Origin: Candidatus Pantoea deserta
Lineage (GTDB): Bacteria > Pseudomonadota > Gammaproteobacteria > Enterobacterales > Enterobacteriaceae
Direction: 5' to 3'
DNA length: 64,000 nucleotides
Assembly (NCBI RefSeq): GCF_003813865.1
Contig: NZ_RMVG01000022.1
Location: forward strand, 1-64,000
Within the stretch, counting starts at the first letter, position 1, and the number at the start of each line of letters is the position of its first letter. This document shows positions 1 to 8,240 of the stretch, piece after piece. Position numbers and translations under genes: made by a program. A model generated the notes under the pieces. The model had not been told where the DNA came from and made no database searches. It worked only from the letters and a program-made list of their open reading frames with translations.

Positions 1-65
1 GGGGAAAGAGGAAGCAGGGAACAAGTCGGGGCGTCTCGCAAATACGCGGCAGATCTTTCATTTAA

Positions 66-81
66 CATAATCATGATTATG
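66..81. promoter_or_regulatory. Perfect 16-bp palindrome upstream of the GH43 gene
   Basis: CATAATCATGATTATG is its own reverse complement. It lies about 230 bases upstream of the first gene in otherwise non-coding sequence, which would suit a dimeric repressor or activator. No regulator for it can be named from the window. Confidence 0.35.
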
Positions 82-271
82 CGCACTTCAGTCAGCCATC
101 CAGTAAGATGGGTCTTTGCCTGCCAGTATGCCATCCGTCACTCAGTAAGGCTATCGCGCCGGCCGCGCCGGTTGTGAGGCGTCCGTTCCTGCTCAATACT
201 TTTTGCATATCAGGCAATCATTGCTGATGTCGTGCGGAGTCACGTTTCCTGTTCGCTCCAGCACGTCAGAT

Positions 272-289
272 AAAGCCGTCAACGGCTTT
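272..289 (+). other. RNA hairpin touching the ribosome binding site of the GH43 gene
   Basis: AAAGCCGT and ACGGCTTT are perfect complements separated by two bases, so the RNA can form a stem of about 7 bp with a 4-base loop. The Shine-Dalgarno GGAGG starts at 290, directly after the stem. The hairpin could tune translation or protect the 5' end, or it may be a DNA operator. The structure is visible; the role is inferred. Confidence 0.4.
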
Positions 290-298
290 GGAGGGAAC

Positions 299-1249
299 AT
301 GAAAAACTGGCCTAATCCTTTTATTAAAGAACGCGCCGACCCTTTTATTTTGCTGCATGAGCAGCGCTACTATTTTATGGGTTCGGTGCCTGACTATGAC
401 TGTCTGGAATTGCGCAGCGCCAGCACCTTACTGGGATTGCGTAAAGCGACGCCCATTGTCGTCTGGCGCAAGCCCGACAGCGGACCCTGTAGCGAGTTAA
501 TCTGGGCGCCTGAAATGCACCGCGTTGGCGATCGCTGGGTCATCTACTTTTCCGCTGCGCCGTCGCGCGAAATGGTCAATGACCTGTTTCAGCATCGTAT
601 GTTCGCTCTGATCTGTGATGGCGATAATCCGCTCACCGATCCCTGGCGCGAATGCCATCAAATCGCCACCCCACTGGACACCTTCTCTCTTGACGGCACC
701 TACTGCTTTCACCAGGGCAGGCATTTTTACCTGTGGGCGCAGCAAATACCCGACATTGAGGGCAATACCTGTCTCCTGATGGCCGAGTTGAGCGAGCCCT
801 GGACCCTTAAAGGCGAGCCATTGCTGCTCAGTCGGCCAGAATTAGCATGGGAAAAAGGCGGCGGCACCGGCGTCAATGAAGCGCCGACGACGCTGTTTCA
901 CGATGATCGCTTTTTTGTCGCCTATTCGGCTGCCGTAACGGATGAACACTACGCGATGGGACTGCTGTGGGCGGATAAAGATGCCGATCCGCTTAAAGCT
1001 GAGAACTGGATGAAAGTCGATCATGCGGTGCTGAGCACCAACGTTGAAAATCAGCAGTTTGGTCCTGGCCACAGCTGTTTTACCGCAGACGGTCAGGGGC
1101 GTGACGTGCTGATTTACCATACGCGCAATCATGCCGGAATGGCGGGCGATGCTAAATACGATCCCAGTCGTCATACCCGACTTAAATACTTCTCGTGGAG
1201 AGAGGACGGGATGCCTGATTTTGGGCAGCCGAAAGCGGAAAATCACTAA
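299..1249 (+). CDS. Glycoside hydrolase family 43 protein (arabinofuranosidase/xylosidase-like)
   Basis: A 316-residue, single-domain five-bladed beta-propeller glycosidase of the GH43 type. Asp14 in RADPF matches the family's catalytic base, Asp132 in SLDGT the pKa-modulating Asp, and Glu194 in VNEAP the catalytic acid; FGPGH further on fits the blade that carries a His. There is no signal peptide, so it should act in the cytoplasm on imported oligosaccharides, as do exo-arabinofuranosidases and beta-xylosidases. The ATG at 299 is chosen over an upstream in-frame start because GGAGG lies 4 bases before it and homology begins there. It is followed by a hairpin terminator and has no operon partner in the window. 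The family is clear; the exact substrate is not. Confidence 0.85.
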   Translation: MKNWPNPFIKERADPFILLHEQRYYFMGSVPDYDCLELRSASTLLGLRKATPIVVWRKPDSGPCSELIWAPEMHRVGDRWVIYFSAAPSREMVNDLFQHRMFALICDGDNPLTDPWRECHQIATPLDTFSLDGTYCFHQGRHFYLWAQQIPDIEGNTCLLMAELSEPWTLKGEPLLLSRPELAWEKGGGTGVNEAPTTLFHDDRFFVAYSAAVTDEHYAMGLLWADKDADPLKAENWMKVDHAVLSTNVENQQFGPGHSCFTADGQGRDVLIYHTRNHAGMAGDAKYDPSRHTRLKYFSWREDGMPDFGQPKAENH

Positions 1250-1361
1250 TCAGCTCCTTCGCCTGACTAAGCGCCCGACCGTTTCGCCACTGTCAATCTG
1301 TCACCTGACAACCTTACTTCTGCATCAGGACAGGCATTCACAAAGGCTGCGGGCATTTTTC

Positions 1362-1398
1362 CGCGCCGGGTTCTGATTCAACCCGACGCGCCCTTTTC
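1362..1398 (+). terminator. Probable rho-independent terminator after the GH43 gene
   Basis: An 11-bp stem (CGCGCCGGGTT with its partner, one C.A mismatch) with a short loop is followed by CCTTTTC. It lies about 110 bases past the stop codon. The T tract is short, so the strength is uncertain. Confidence 0.5.
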
Positions 1399-1537
1399 TG
1401 CTTCTCTTCTCGCAGTGAAAAACAGAGCACTGTTCAGTGCCGCATTGTCAACGGGCTGCCTGTGAGTGTATAAATGAAACGCTGTTTTAATTTCACAGAA
1501 AAGCCTGAGTCCCTACTGACAGATGCAAGGAGAGAAC

Positions 1538-2119
1538 ATGTCAAAGAAAGCCGCGCTGTTGCTGGCGCCTGGTTTCGAAGAAGCTGAAGCCTTTATTACG
1601 CTGGATATTCTCAGCCGTCTGGGCGTGGTGGTTACCACCATTGCCTGCCATCCTCAGAATCAGGTGATTAGCTATCACGGCGTGGTGACGCTGGCGGATG
1701 CGCTGCTTGAGGAGCACTCCTCCGCACTGTTTGACGCGGTGATTATTCCCGGCGGACCGGAGGGCACCATGAATCTGGCTGCCAGCCCGGCGGTCAGCGC
1801 GTTTATCCGCCGCCACGACGAAGCGGGCAAAATTATTGCTCCCGTCTGTTCTGCCGCCGCGCGCGTGCTGGCGGGAAATCAGCTGCTGAAAGGTCGCCGC
1901 TACACCTGCTCTGGCGAGTTGTGGATGCATTACAGCGACGGTGAGTATGTGATGGCGGATGTGGTCGAAGATGGCAATCTGCTTAGCGGCAGAGGACTGG
2001 GCGTCGCCTTCGATTTTGCCTTTCAGCTCGCGCTGCGGCTGACCGGTAACGCGGGGGCGGCGGATTTTCAGGCGGAACACATCTATTATGACCGCTGGCG
2101 CAGCGCTCGCCCGCAGTGA
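1538..2119 (+). CDS. DJ-1/PfpI family protein (YajL-like)
   Basis: A 193-residue DJ-1/ThiJ/PfpI protein, about the length of E. coli YajL (196). The N-terminal motif LLLAPGFEEAEAF carries the conserved acidic residue, and Cys104 in PVCSAAARVL is the reactive elbow cysteine. YajL-type members act in the cytoplasm as chaperone, covalent-adduct or glyoxalase-type stress proteins; which applies here cannot be told. The ATG at 1538 is preferred to one at 1523 because AAGGAG at 1527-1532 is spaced for 1538 and would lie inside the longer frame. It stands alone and converges on betT. Confidence 0.85.
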   Translation: MSKKAALLLAPGFEEAEAFITLDILSRLGVVVTTIACHPQNQVISYHGVVTLADALLEEHSSALFDAVIIPGGPEGTMNLAASPAVSAFIRRHDEAGKIIAPVCSAAARVLAGNQLLKGRRYTCSGELWMHYSDGEYVMADVVEDGNLLSGRGLGVAFDFAFQLALRLTGNAGAADFQAEHIYYDRWRSARPQ

Positions 2120-2149
2120 AAAAAGTAAGGCCAGCATGGCTGGCCTTAC
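2119..2149 (-). terminator. betT: Rho-independent terminator of betT
   Basis: GTAAGGCCAGC at 2125-2135 and GCTGGCCTTAC at 2139-2149 form a perfect 11-bp stem with a 3-base loop. On the minus strand it is followed by six T residues, so it ends betT transcription. The A run abuts the stop codon of the convergent DJ-1 gene. Confidence 0.85.
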
Positions 2150-2156
2150 GGAGAGG

Positions 2157-4187
2157 TTAAACGCTGGGGAAAGTAATATTACTCCCCGGCGCTTCGCGAT
2201 GCAGATGGATAAAGTTCAGGTGACGCTCATACTGATCGAGAATATCGATAATGACCTGCTCTTTGCTGTAATCCATTAAGTCATTACCCTGGCTGCCCTC
2301 CAGCAGGAAGGTCTCCAGGCGGTAATAGGTGGACTTCCCGCTGCGAGCGCGATAGGTAAAGCCAGGCACCGAATACTGCTGCGGCCAGACCTGATAGACA
2401 AAGTCCTGCTCCTCGCCCAGATGCACGCGCAGATCGATATAGCCTAGCGCGCTTTCCTCGGTTTCCAGGCGCTCCAGCGTAACGCCGCCCCCGCGTAGCT
2501 CCAGCTCTTTCGCGACCTCCTGCATAGCCGGAAAGATCACCGTATCCATCATCTGTTGGGTATAGCGCGTGCCCGGATAGTTCATCAGGCGTGACAGACG
2601 TTTTTTCCAGCTCAGACGATCGTTGCTGGCTGCCAGATAGGGCGCGGTATCGCGGCTGGCGCTGGCGCGACGGTAGTCTTCAACCTTCAGGGACTTATAC
2701 AGCCCCGCCATAATAAAGAAGATCACGAAGCTGAACGGCAGCCCCATAATCACCGTCGCGTTCTGCAACGCGGAAATCCCGTTGGTCATCAGCATACCCA
2801 GCGTCAGCACCCCAATGGCCACAGACCAGAAGATACGCAGCCAGTTAGGCGCATCGCTGTTAATGTCTTTCAGTTTTGACGTGAAGTTGCCAAGCACCAG
2901 CGAGCCGGAGTCCGCCGAGGTGACGTAGAACAGCATACCGGTAATGGTGGCCACTGAAGCGCTCAGCTTAAAGGCGGGATACTGTTCCAGCAGCAGATAA
3001 AAGCCGCGTTCCGCATGGGCCATAACCTCATGGGCGAAACCGGCATTGCCGTGCAGGATCTCATAGAGCGCGGCGTTGCCGAACACCGACAGCCACAGCA
3101 GCGTGAAGGTAAAGGGAATAATCAGCGTGCCCAGCACGAACTCGCGGATGGTGCGGCCACGGGAGATACGCGCCAGGAACAGGCCAACAAATGGCGACCA
3201 GGCGACCCACCAGGCCCAGAAGAACAGGGTCCAGCTGTTCATCCACTGCGTCGGGCGGTCAAAGGCGAAGGTATTAAGCGTCATACCCATAAAGCGATTG
3301 ATGTAATCGCCGACGTTAAGCACCAGCGCGTTAAGCAGAAAATCGGTTTTGCCAAAAAAGAGCACAAACAAAATCAGACCCAGCGCCAGCGCGACATTCA
3401 GCTCAGACAGAATACGAATGCCTTTGTCGACGCCGGAGGTGACCGAGATGGTGGCGATCACCACCGACAGCACGATCAGCGCGGTCTGCGCGCCCAGTCC
3501 TTCCGGAATATCGAACAGAACCTTCAGCCCGTAGTTAAGCTGCACCACGCCGATGCCCAGCGTGGTGGCGATACCAAAAATGGTGCCGACCACCGCGGCA
3601 ATATCTACGGTATGACCGATCGGACCGTTGATGCGCTTGCCAAAAATGGGATAAAGCGCGGAGCGAATGGTCAGCGGCAAGTTATAGCGGTAGCTGAAGT
3701 AGCCCAGCGCAATGCCCATCAGCGCATACATCGACCAGCCGGTCAGACCGTAGTGGAACAGCGTCCAGACCATCGCCTGTCGCGCCGCTTCTAAGGTCTG
3801 TCCTGCGCCTTCCGGCGGCTGCATATACTGCGTTACCGGCTCGGCCACCGAGAAGAACATCAGGTCGATGCCGATGCCGGCAGCGAACAGCATGGCGGAC
3901 CAGCTAAGCAAACTAAACTCCGGCTTCGACTGCTCCGGGCCGAGCTTGATAGCGCCAAAGCGCGAGCAGGCCATAAAGAGTACGAAGACGATATAGAGCG
4001 TGGCGGCAAGCATGTAATACCAGCCAAATGTTGACGAAACCCAGTTCACCGCCGTCTGAATCCAGGCGGCAGCCAGCTCGCTATAGAGAATCGTCACCAG
4101 TGAAAACGTCAGAATCAGTCCAGCTGAGGTGTAAAACACCACAGGATTGATTCTGTCTTTTTCACTTGCAGGTGGATTAGTCATCAA
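2157..4187 (-). CDS. betT: BetT, high-affinity choline transporter (BCCT family)
   Basis: A 676-residue, 12-helix betaine/choline/carnitine transporter, essentially the length of E. coli BetT (677). It includes the long cytoplasmic C-terminal tail typical of proton-coupled, osmotically activated BetT, and the BCCT signature around FFWAWWVAWSPFVGLFLARI. It imports choline across the inner membrane for oxidation to glycine betaine by BetA and BetB. It is transcribed divergently from betIBA, the classical E. coli arrangement. Two adjacent Met codons follow an AGAGG ribosome binding site; either could be used. A perfect terminator hairpin lies just past the stop. Confidence 0.96.
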   Translation of the reverse strand: MMTNPPASEKDRINPVVFYTSAGLILTFSLVTILYSELAAAWIQTAVNWVSSTFGWYYMLAATLYIVFVLFMACSRFGAIKLGPEQSKPEFSLLSWSAMLFAAGIGIDLMFFSVAEPVTQYMQPPEGAGQTLEAARQAMVWTLFHYGLTGWSMYALMGIALGYFSYRYNLPLTIRSALYPIFGKRINGPIGHTVDIAAVVGTIFGIATTLGIGVVQLNYGLKVLFDIPEGLGAQTALIVLSVVIATISVTSGVDKGIRILSELNVALALGLILFVLFFGKTDFLLNALVLNVGDYINRFMGMTLNTFAFDRPTQWMNSWTLFFWAWWVAWSPFVGLFLARISRGRTIREFVLGTLIIPFTFTLLWLSVFGNAALYEILHGNAGFAHEVMAHAERGFYLLLEQYPAFKLSASVATITGMLFYVTSADSGSLVLGNFTSKLKDINSDAPNWLRIFWSVAIGVLTLGMLMTNGISALQNATVIMGLPFSFVIFFIMAGLYKSLKVEDYRRASASRDTAPYLAASNDRLSWKKRLSRLMNYPGTRYTQQMMDTVIFPAMQEVAKELELRGGGVTLERLETEESALGYIDLRVHLGEEQDFVYQVWPQQYSVPGFTYRARSGKSTYYRLETFLLEGSQGNDLMDYSKEQVIIDILDQYERHLNFIHLHREAPGSNITFPSV

Positions 4188-4357
4188 TTACCTCTGGTTT
4201 TAATAAAATAATTCAAAGACTTATATTAAATTTCACGTGCGATGGTCGAATGTTTGCTCTCCTCCTCCTGAGGGTAAAGCGTAGCGGCCCACGGGTATCC
4301 TGCACGCTGCGCTCTGCAACAATCAAGGCACAACATCCTAACAAGTTTCTTTTTTAT

Positions 4358-4371
4358 ATTGAACGTTCAAT
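4358..4371. promoter_or_regulatory. BetI-type operator between betT and betI
   Basis: ATTGAACGTTCAAT is a perfect 14-bp palindrome in the divergent betT-betI intergenic region, 47 bases upstream of the betI start. TetR-family BetI proteins bind palindromes of this TTGAACGTTCAA type in choline loci. One site could control both directions and relieve repression when choline is present. The palindrome is seen; its assignment to BetI rests on family knowledge and position. Confidence 0.75.
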
Positions 4372-4418
4372 CAATAAAAGTTCTAATAGTGGCATTGTTT
4401 ATGGGCGGAGCGCTTGTT

Positions 4419-5015
4419 ATGCCAAAGGTGGGAATGCAGCCGATACGACGTCGGCAGCTGATTGATGCGACCCTGAGCACCATTAACGACGTGGGCATTA
4501 ACGATGCCACTATCGCGCAGATTGCGCGGCGCGCCGGGGTCTCGACCGGCATTATCAGCCATTACTTCAAAGACAAAAATGGATTACTTGAAGCCACCAT
4601 GCGCGACGTTACGCGGCAGCTACGCGAAGCGGTCGCCGTCAGGCTGAAGCCGCTGGCGTCTGCCAGCACCGAGGCGCGACTCTGCGCCATCGTCGAAGGC
4701 AACTTTGACGAAACTCAGGTCCATAAGGCGGCCATGAAGGCCTGGCTTGATTTCTGGTCCAGCAGCATGCACCAGCCTCAGCTTAACCGGCTGGAGCGCG
4801 TCAGCAGTAGTCGGCTGTTCTCCTCGCTGGCTGCGGAGTTTCGCCGCGAACTGCCGCGCGAGGCGGCGCGAATGGCCGCCTACGGGCTGGCGGCGCTGAT
4901 AGATGGCCTCTGGCTGCGCGCCGCGCTGGGCGGCAAGCCTTTCGACCTGCACATCGCCCGCACGCTTACCACGCAATACATCCGCCAGCAGTTAGCTGGC
5001 AACACGAATCCCTGA
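4419..5015 (+). CDS. betI: BetI, choline-responsive TetR-family repressor
   Basis: A 198-residue TetR repressor. The N-terminal helix-turn-helix (IAQIARRAGVSTGIISHYF, about residues 30-48) and the C-terminal choline-sensing domain with a GLAALIDGLWLRAAL segment follow E. coli BetI throughout. It represses betT and betIBA, and choline relieves the repression. The ATG at 4419 (MPKVGMQ) is used because it aligns with the E. coli N terminus and has GGAG 8 bases upstream; a TTG at 4359 would begin inside the operator palindrome. The stop is 13 bases before betB. Confidence 0.96.
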   Translation: MPKVGMQPIRRRQLIDATLSTINDVGINDATIAQIARRAGVSTGIISHYFKDKNGLLEATMRDVTRQLREAVAVRLKPLASASTEARLCAIVEGNFDETQVHKAAMKAWLDFWSSSMHQPQLNRLERVSSSRLFSSLAAEFRRELPREAARMAAYGLAALIDGLWLRAALGGKPFDLHIARTLTTQYIRQQLAGNTNP

Positions 5016-5028
5016 TAAAGGAGGAACC

Positions 5029-6501
5029 ATGTCCCGATTCGCAGAGCAACACCTCTACATTGATGGCGCTTATCTCCCTTCGGCCGCTGGCGACACCTTT
5101 GAAACCGTGAACCCGGCCAACGGCGAGGTGCTGGCAAAAGTGCATGAGGCCGGGCGTGAAGACGTTGATCGCGCCGTTGCCGCCGCGCGTAAAGGTCAGA
5201 AGATCTGGGCAGCGATGACTGCCATGCAGCGCTCGCGCATCCTGCGTCGCGCCGTCGATATCCTGCGTGAGCGTAATGATGAACTGGCCGCGCTGGAAAC
5301 CCTGGATACCGGCAAGCCGCTGAGCGAGACCGCCAGCGTAGACATCGTTACTGGCGCAGACGTGCTGGAATACTATGCAGGCTTAATCCCCTCGCTGGAA
5401 GGCCAGCAGATCCCGCTGCGCGACACCTCATTTGTGTATACGCGCCGCGAACCGCTTGGCGTGGTCGCAGGCATCGGGGCATGGAACTACCCGATTCAGA
5501 TTGCGCTGTGGAAATCCGCGCCGGCGCTGGCGGCAGGCAACGCCATGATCTTTAAGCCGAGCGAAGTCACCCCGCTCTCCGCGCTCAGGCTGGCGGAAAT
5601 TTACAGCGAAGCCGGAGTGCCGGACGGCGTCTTTAACGTTCTGCCGGGCAGCGGCGCGGTTACCGGCCAGCTGCTTACCGAACATCCGGGCATCGATAAA
5701 GTCTCCTTCACCGGCGGCGTCGCCAGCGGCAAGAAAGTGATGGCCAACGCGGCGGGTTCGACGCTGAAAGAGGTGACGATGGAGCTGGGCGGTAAGTCGC
5801 CGCTGATCATCTTTGACGACGCCGATCTCGATCTGGCCGCTGACATCGCCATGATGGCGAATTTCTACAGCTCCGGTCAGGTCTGTACTAACGGCACGCG
5901 CGTGTTTATCCCGGCGACCCATAAAGCGGCGTTTGAGGAAAAAATCCTGGCGCGCGTCGGCCGCATCCGCGCAGGCGACCTGAACGATCCGCAGACCAAC
6001 TTCGGACCGCTGGTGAGCTTTAGTCACCGCGATAACGTGATGCGCTATATCGATACCGGCGTAGCGGAAGGCGCGCGCCTGCTGTGCGGCGGCAAACGGA
6101 TGCAGGGCGCGGGATTCGACAAAGGCGCCTGGGTTGAACCTACAGTATTTACCGACTGCCGGGATGAGATGACCATCGTGCGCGAGGAGATTTTTGGCCC
6201 GGTGATGTCGATCCTGACCTACGAAAGCGAAGACGAGGTCGTGCGCCGCGCTAACGCGACGGAGTATGGACTGGCGGCAGGCGTGGTGACGCAGGATCTG
6301 AATCGCGCGCACCGCGTGATCCATCAGATTGAAGCCGGGATTTGCTGGATTAATACCTGGGGCGAGTCGGCGGCGGAAATGCCGGTCGGCGGCTACAAGC
6401 ACTCCGGCATCGGTCGCGAAAACGGCCTGATGACGCTGCAAAACTACACCCAGGTGAAATCGGTGCAGGTCGAGCTGGACCGTTTTCAGTCGGTATTTTA
6501 A
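5029..6501 (+). CDS. betB: BetB, NAD(P)-dependent betaine-aldehyde dehydrogenase
   Basis: A 490-residue aldehyde dehydrogenase, identical in length to E. coli BetB and closely similar throughout. Visible motifs are the NAD-binding GAWNYPIQIALWKSAPALAAGN segment, the catalytic Glu in MELGGKSPL, the nucleophilic Cys in SSGQVCTNGTR, and the REEIFGPV signature. It oxidises betaine aldehyde to the osmoprotectant glycine betaine in the cytoplasm. AAGGAGG precedes the ATG. It lies between betI and betA with short spacers, as one operon. Confidence 0.97.
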   Translation: MSRFAEQHLYIDGAYLPSAAGDTFETVNPANGEVLAKVHEAGREDVDRAVAAARKGQKIWAAMTAMQRSRILRRAVDILRERNDELAALETLDTGKPLSETASVDIVTGADVLEYYAGLIPSLEGQQIPLRDTSFVYTRREPLGVVAGIGAWNYPIQIALWKSAPALAAGNAMIFKPSEVTPLSALRLAEIYSEAGVPDGVFNVLPGSGAVTGQLLTEHPGIDKVSFTGGVASGKKVMANAAGSTLKEVTMELGGKSPLIIFDDADLDLAADIAMMANFYSSGQVCTNGTRVFIPATHKAAFEEKILARVGRIRAGDLNDPQTNFGPLVSFSHRDNVMRYIDTGVAEGARLLCGGKRMQGAGFDKGAWVEPTVFTDCRDEMTIVREEIFGPVMSILTYESEDEVVRRANATEYGLAAGVVTQDLNRAHRVIHQIEAGICWINTWGESAAEMPVGGYKHSGIGRENGLMTLQNYTQVKSVQVELDRFQSVF

Positions 6502-6528
6502 TTAATGAATAAACCTGAGGAGCGACTA

Positions 6529-8208
6529 ATGGAATTTGATTACATCATTATCGGAGCCGGATCCGCAGGGAACGTTTTGGCCACCCGTCTTACCGAAGAC
6601 AGCGACGTCAATGTTCTGCTGCTGGAAGCGGGCGGTCCTGATTACCGTATGGATTTTCGCACGCAGATGCCTGCGGCGCTGGCCTATCCTTTGCAGGGAA
6701 AACGTTATAACTGGGCGTATGAAACCGAGCCGGAACCCCATATGAATAACCGCCGCATGGAGTGTGGCCGCGGCAAGGGGCTGGGCGGATCATCGCTGAT
6801 CAACGGCATGTGCTACATCCGCGCCAACGCGATGGATCTGGACGGCTGGGCCGAGGCTCCGGGGCTGGAATCCTGGCGCTATCTCAACTGCCTGCCCTAC
6901 TATCGCAAAGCCGAAACGCGCGACATCGGACCCAACGACTACCACGGCGGTGAAGGCCCGGTCTGCGTCGCAACGCCTAAGGCTGATAATAATCCGCTGT
7001 TCGCCGCCATGATTGAAGCCGGCGTGCAGGCAGGCTATCCGCGCACTGACGATCTCAACGGCTATCAGCAAGAGGGCTTCGGCCCCATGGACCGTACCGT
7101 GACGCCGCAGGGACGCCGCTCCAGTACCGCGCGCGGCTACCTAGACCAGGCGAAAAACCGCCCTAACCTGAAAATCGTGACGCATGCCACCACCGATCGC
7201 ATTCTGTTCGACGGTAAACGCGCCGTTGGCGTACAGTACCTGCTCGGCTCCAGCAACACGCAGCACAAAGTGCATGCGCGTCGCGAAGTGCTGCTGTGCG
7301 CGGGCGCTATCGCCTCGCCGCAGATTCTGCAACGATCCGGCGTGGGCGCGGCCAGTCTGCTGAAATCCTTCGACATCCCCGTGGTGCACGATCTGCCCGG
7401 CGTCGGCGAGAATTTGCAGGACCATCTGGAAATGTACCTGCAATATGAATGTAAAGAGCCGGTTTCGCTCTACCCTGCCCTGAAATGGTGGAATCAGCCG
7501 AAAATCGGCGCGGAGTGGATGTTTAACGGCACCGGCATCGGCGCCAGCAACCACTTTGAAGCGGGCGGCTTTATCCGCAGCCGTGAAGAGTTTGCCTGGC
7601 CTAACATTCAGTATCACTTTCTGCCGGTGGCGATTAACTACAACGGTTCGAACGCGGTTAACGCGCACGGTTTCCAGTGTCACGTCGGCTCCATGCGCTC
7701 GCCGAGCCGCGGCCATGTGCGCATCAAGTCGCGCGATCCGCGCCGTCATCCGGCCATTCTGTTCAACTATATGGCCAGCGAGCAGGACTGGCATGAGTTC
7801 CGCGACGCTATCCGGATCACACGCGATATTATCAACCAGCCGGCGCTGGATAAGTATCGCGGCCGTGAGATCAGCCCTGGCGTAGAGTGTGAAACCGACG
7901 AACAGCTGGACGAGTTTGTGCGTAACCATGCGGAAACCGCTTACCATCCGTGCGGCACCTGTAAAATGGGCAGCGATGAGATGGCGGTCGTGGATGCGGA
8001 AGGCCGCGTTCACGGCATGCAGGGACTGCGCGTGGTAGACGCGTCGATCATGCCGCTGATTATTACGGGCAACCTGAACGCGACCACCATTATGATCGGC
8101 GAGAAAATCGCCGACAATATCCGTGGCCGTCAGCCGCTGCCGGCGTCAACCGCGCCCTACTTTGTGGCGGGCGATACCCCGGTGCGCGGCAAAGCGCAAC
8201 GCGCCTGA
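6529..8208 (+). CDS. betA: BetA, FAD-dependent choline dehydrogenase (GMC family)
   Basis: A 559-residue GMC oxidoreductase matching E. coli BetA (556). The Rossmann motif DYIIIGAGSAGNVLA sits at the N terminus, GMC signature 1 around GKGLGGSSLINGMCYIR, GMC signature 2 around GAIASPQILQRSG, and the C-terminal catalytic His region in YHPCGTCKMG. It oxidises choline to betaine aldehyde (and onward) at the inner membrane. The ATG at 6529 has GAGGAG six bases upstream and matches the family start; an upstream ATG at 6505 would add eight unsupported residues. It ends the bet operon, followed by a strong terminator. Confidence 0.96.
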   Translation: MEFDYIIIGAGSAGNVLATRLTEDSDVNVLLLEAGGPDYRMDFRTQMPAALAYPLQGKRYNWAYETEPEPHMNNRRMECGRGKGLGGSSLINGMCYIRANAMDLDGWAEAPGLESWRYLNCLPYYRKAETRDIGPNDYHGGEGPVCVATPKADNNPLFAAMIEAGVQAGYPRTDDLNGYQQEGFGPMDRTVTPQGRRSSTARGYLDQAKNRPNLKIVTHATTDRILFDGKRAVGVQYLLGSSNTQHKVHARREVLLCAGAIASPQILQRSGVGAASLLKSFDIPVVHDLPGVGENLQDHLEMYLQYECKEPVSLYPALKWWNQPKIGAEWMFNGTGIGASNHFEAGGFIRSREEFAWPNIQYHFLPVAINYNGSNAVNAHGFQCHVGSMRSPSRGHVRIKSRDPRRHPAILFNYMASEQDWHEFRDAIRITRDIINQPALDKYRGREISPGVECETDEQLDEFVRNHAETAYHPCGTCKMGSDEMAVVDAEGRVHGMQGLRVVDASIMPLIITGNLNATTIMIGEKIADNIRGRQPLPASTAPYFVAGDTPVRGKAQRA

Positions 8209-8213
8209 TAAGT

Positions 8214-8239
8214 AAAAAGCCCGCTCAGGCGGGCTTTTT
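8214..8239. terminator. Bidirectional terminator between betA and the FAD oxidoreductase gene
   Basis: AAAAAGCCCGC and GCGGGCTTTTT form a perfect 11-bp stem with a TCAG loop, and the arms supply T tracts in both directions. It serves betIBA on the plus strand and the convergent oxidoreductase operon on the minus strand. Confidence 0.9.
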
Positions 8240-8240
8240 A

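Noticed and set aside
5428..6441. Long antisense open frame (337 codons) across betB
   Set aside because: betB matches its family codon for codon on the other strand; high-GC genes commonly leave such antisense frames, and this one has no recognisable protein.
7141..8013. 290-codon antisense frame across betA
   Set aside because: Shadow of a well-supported choline dehydrogenase gene, with no family resemblance.
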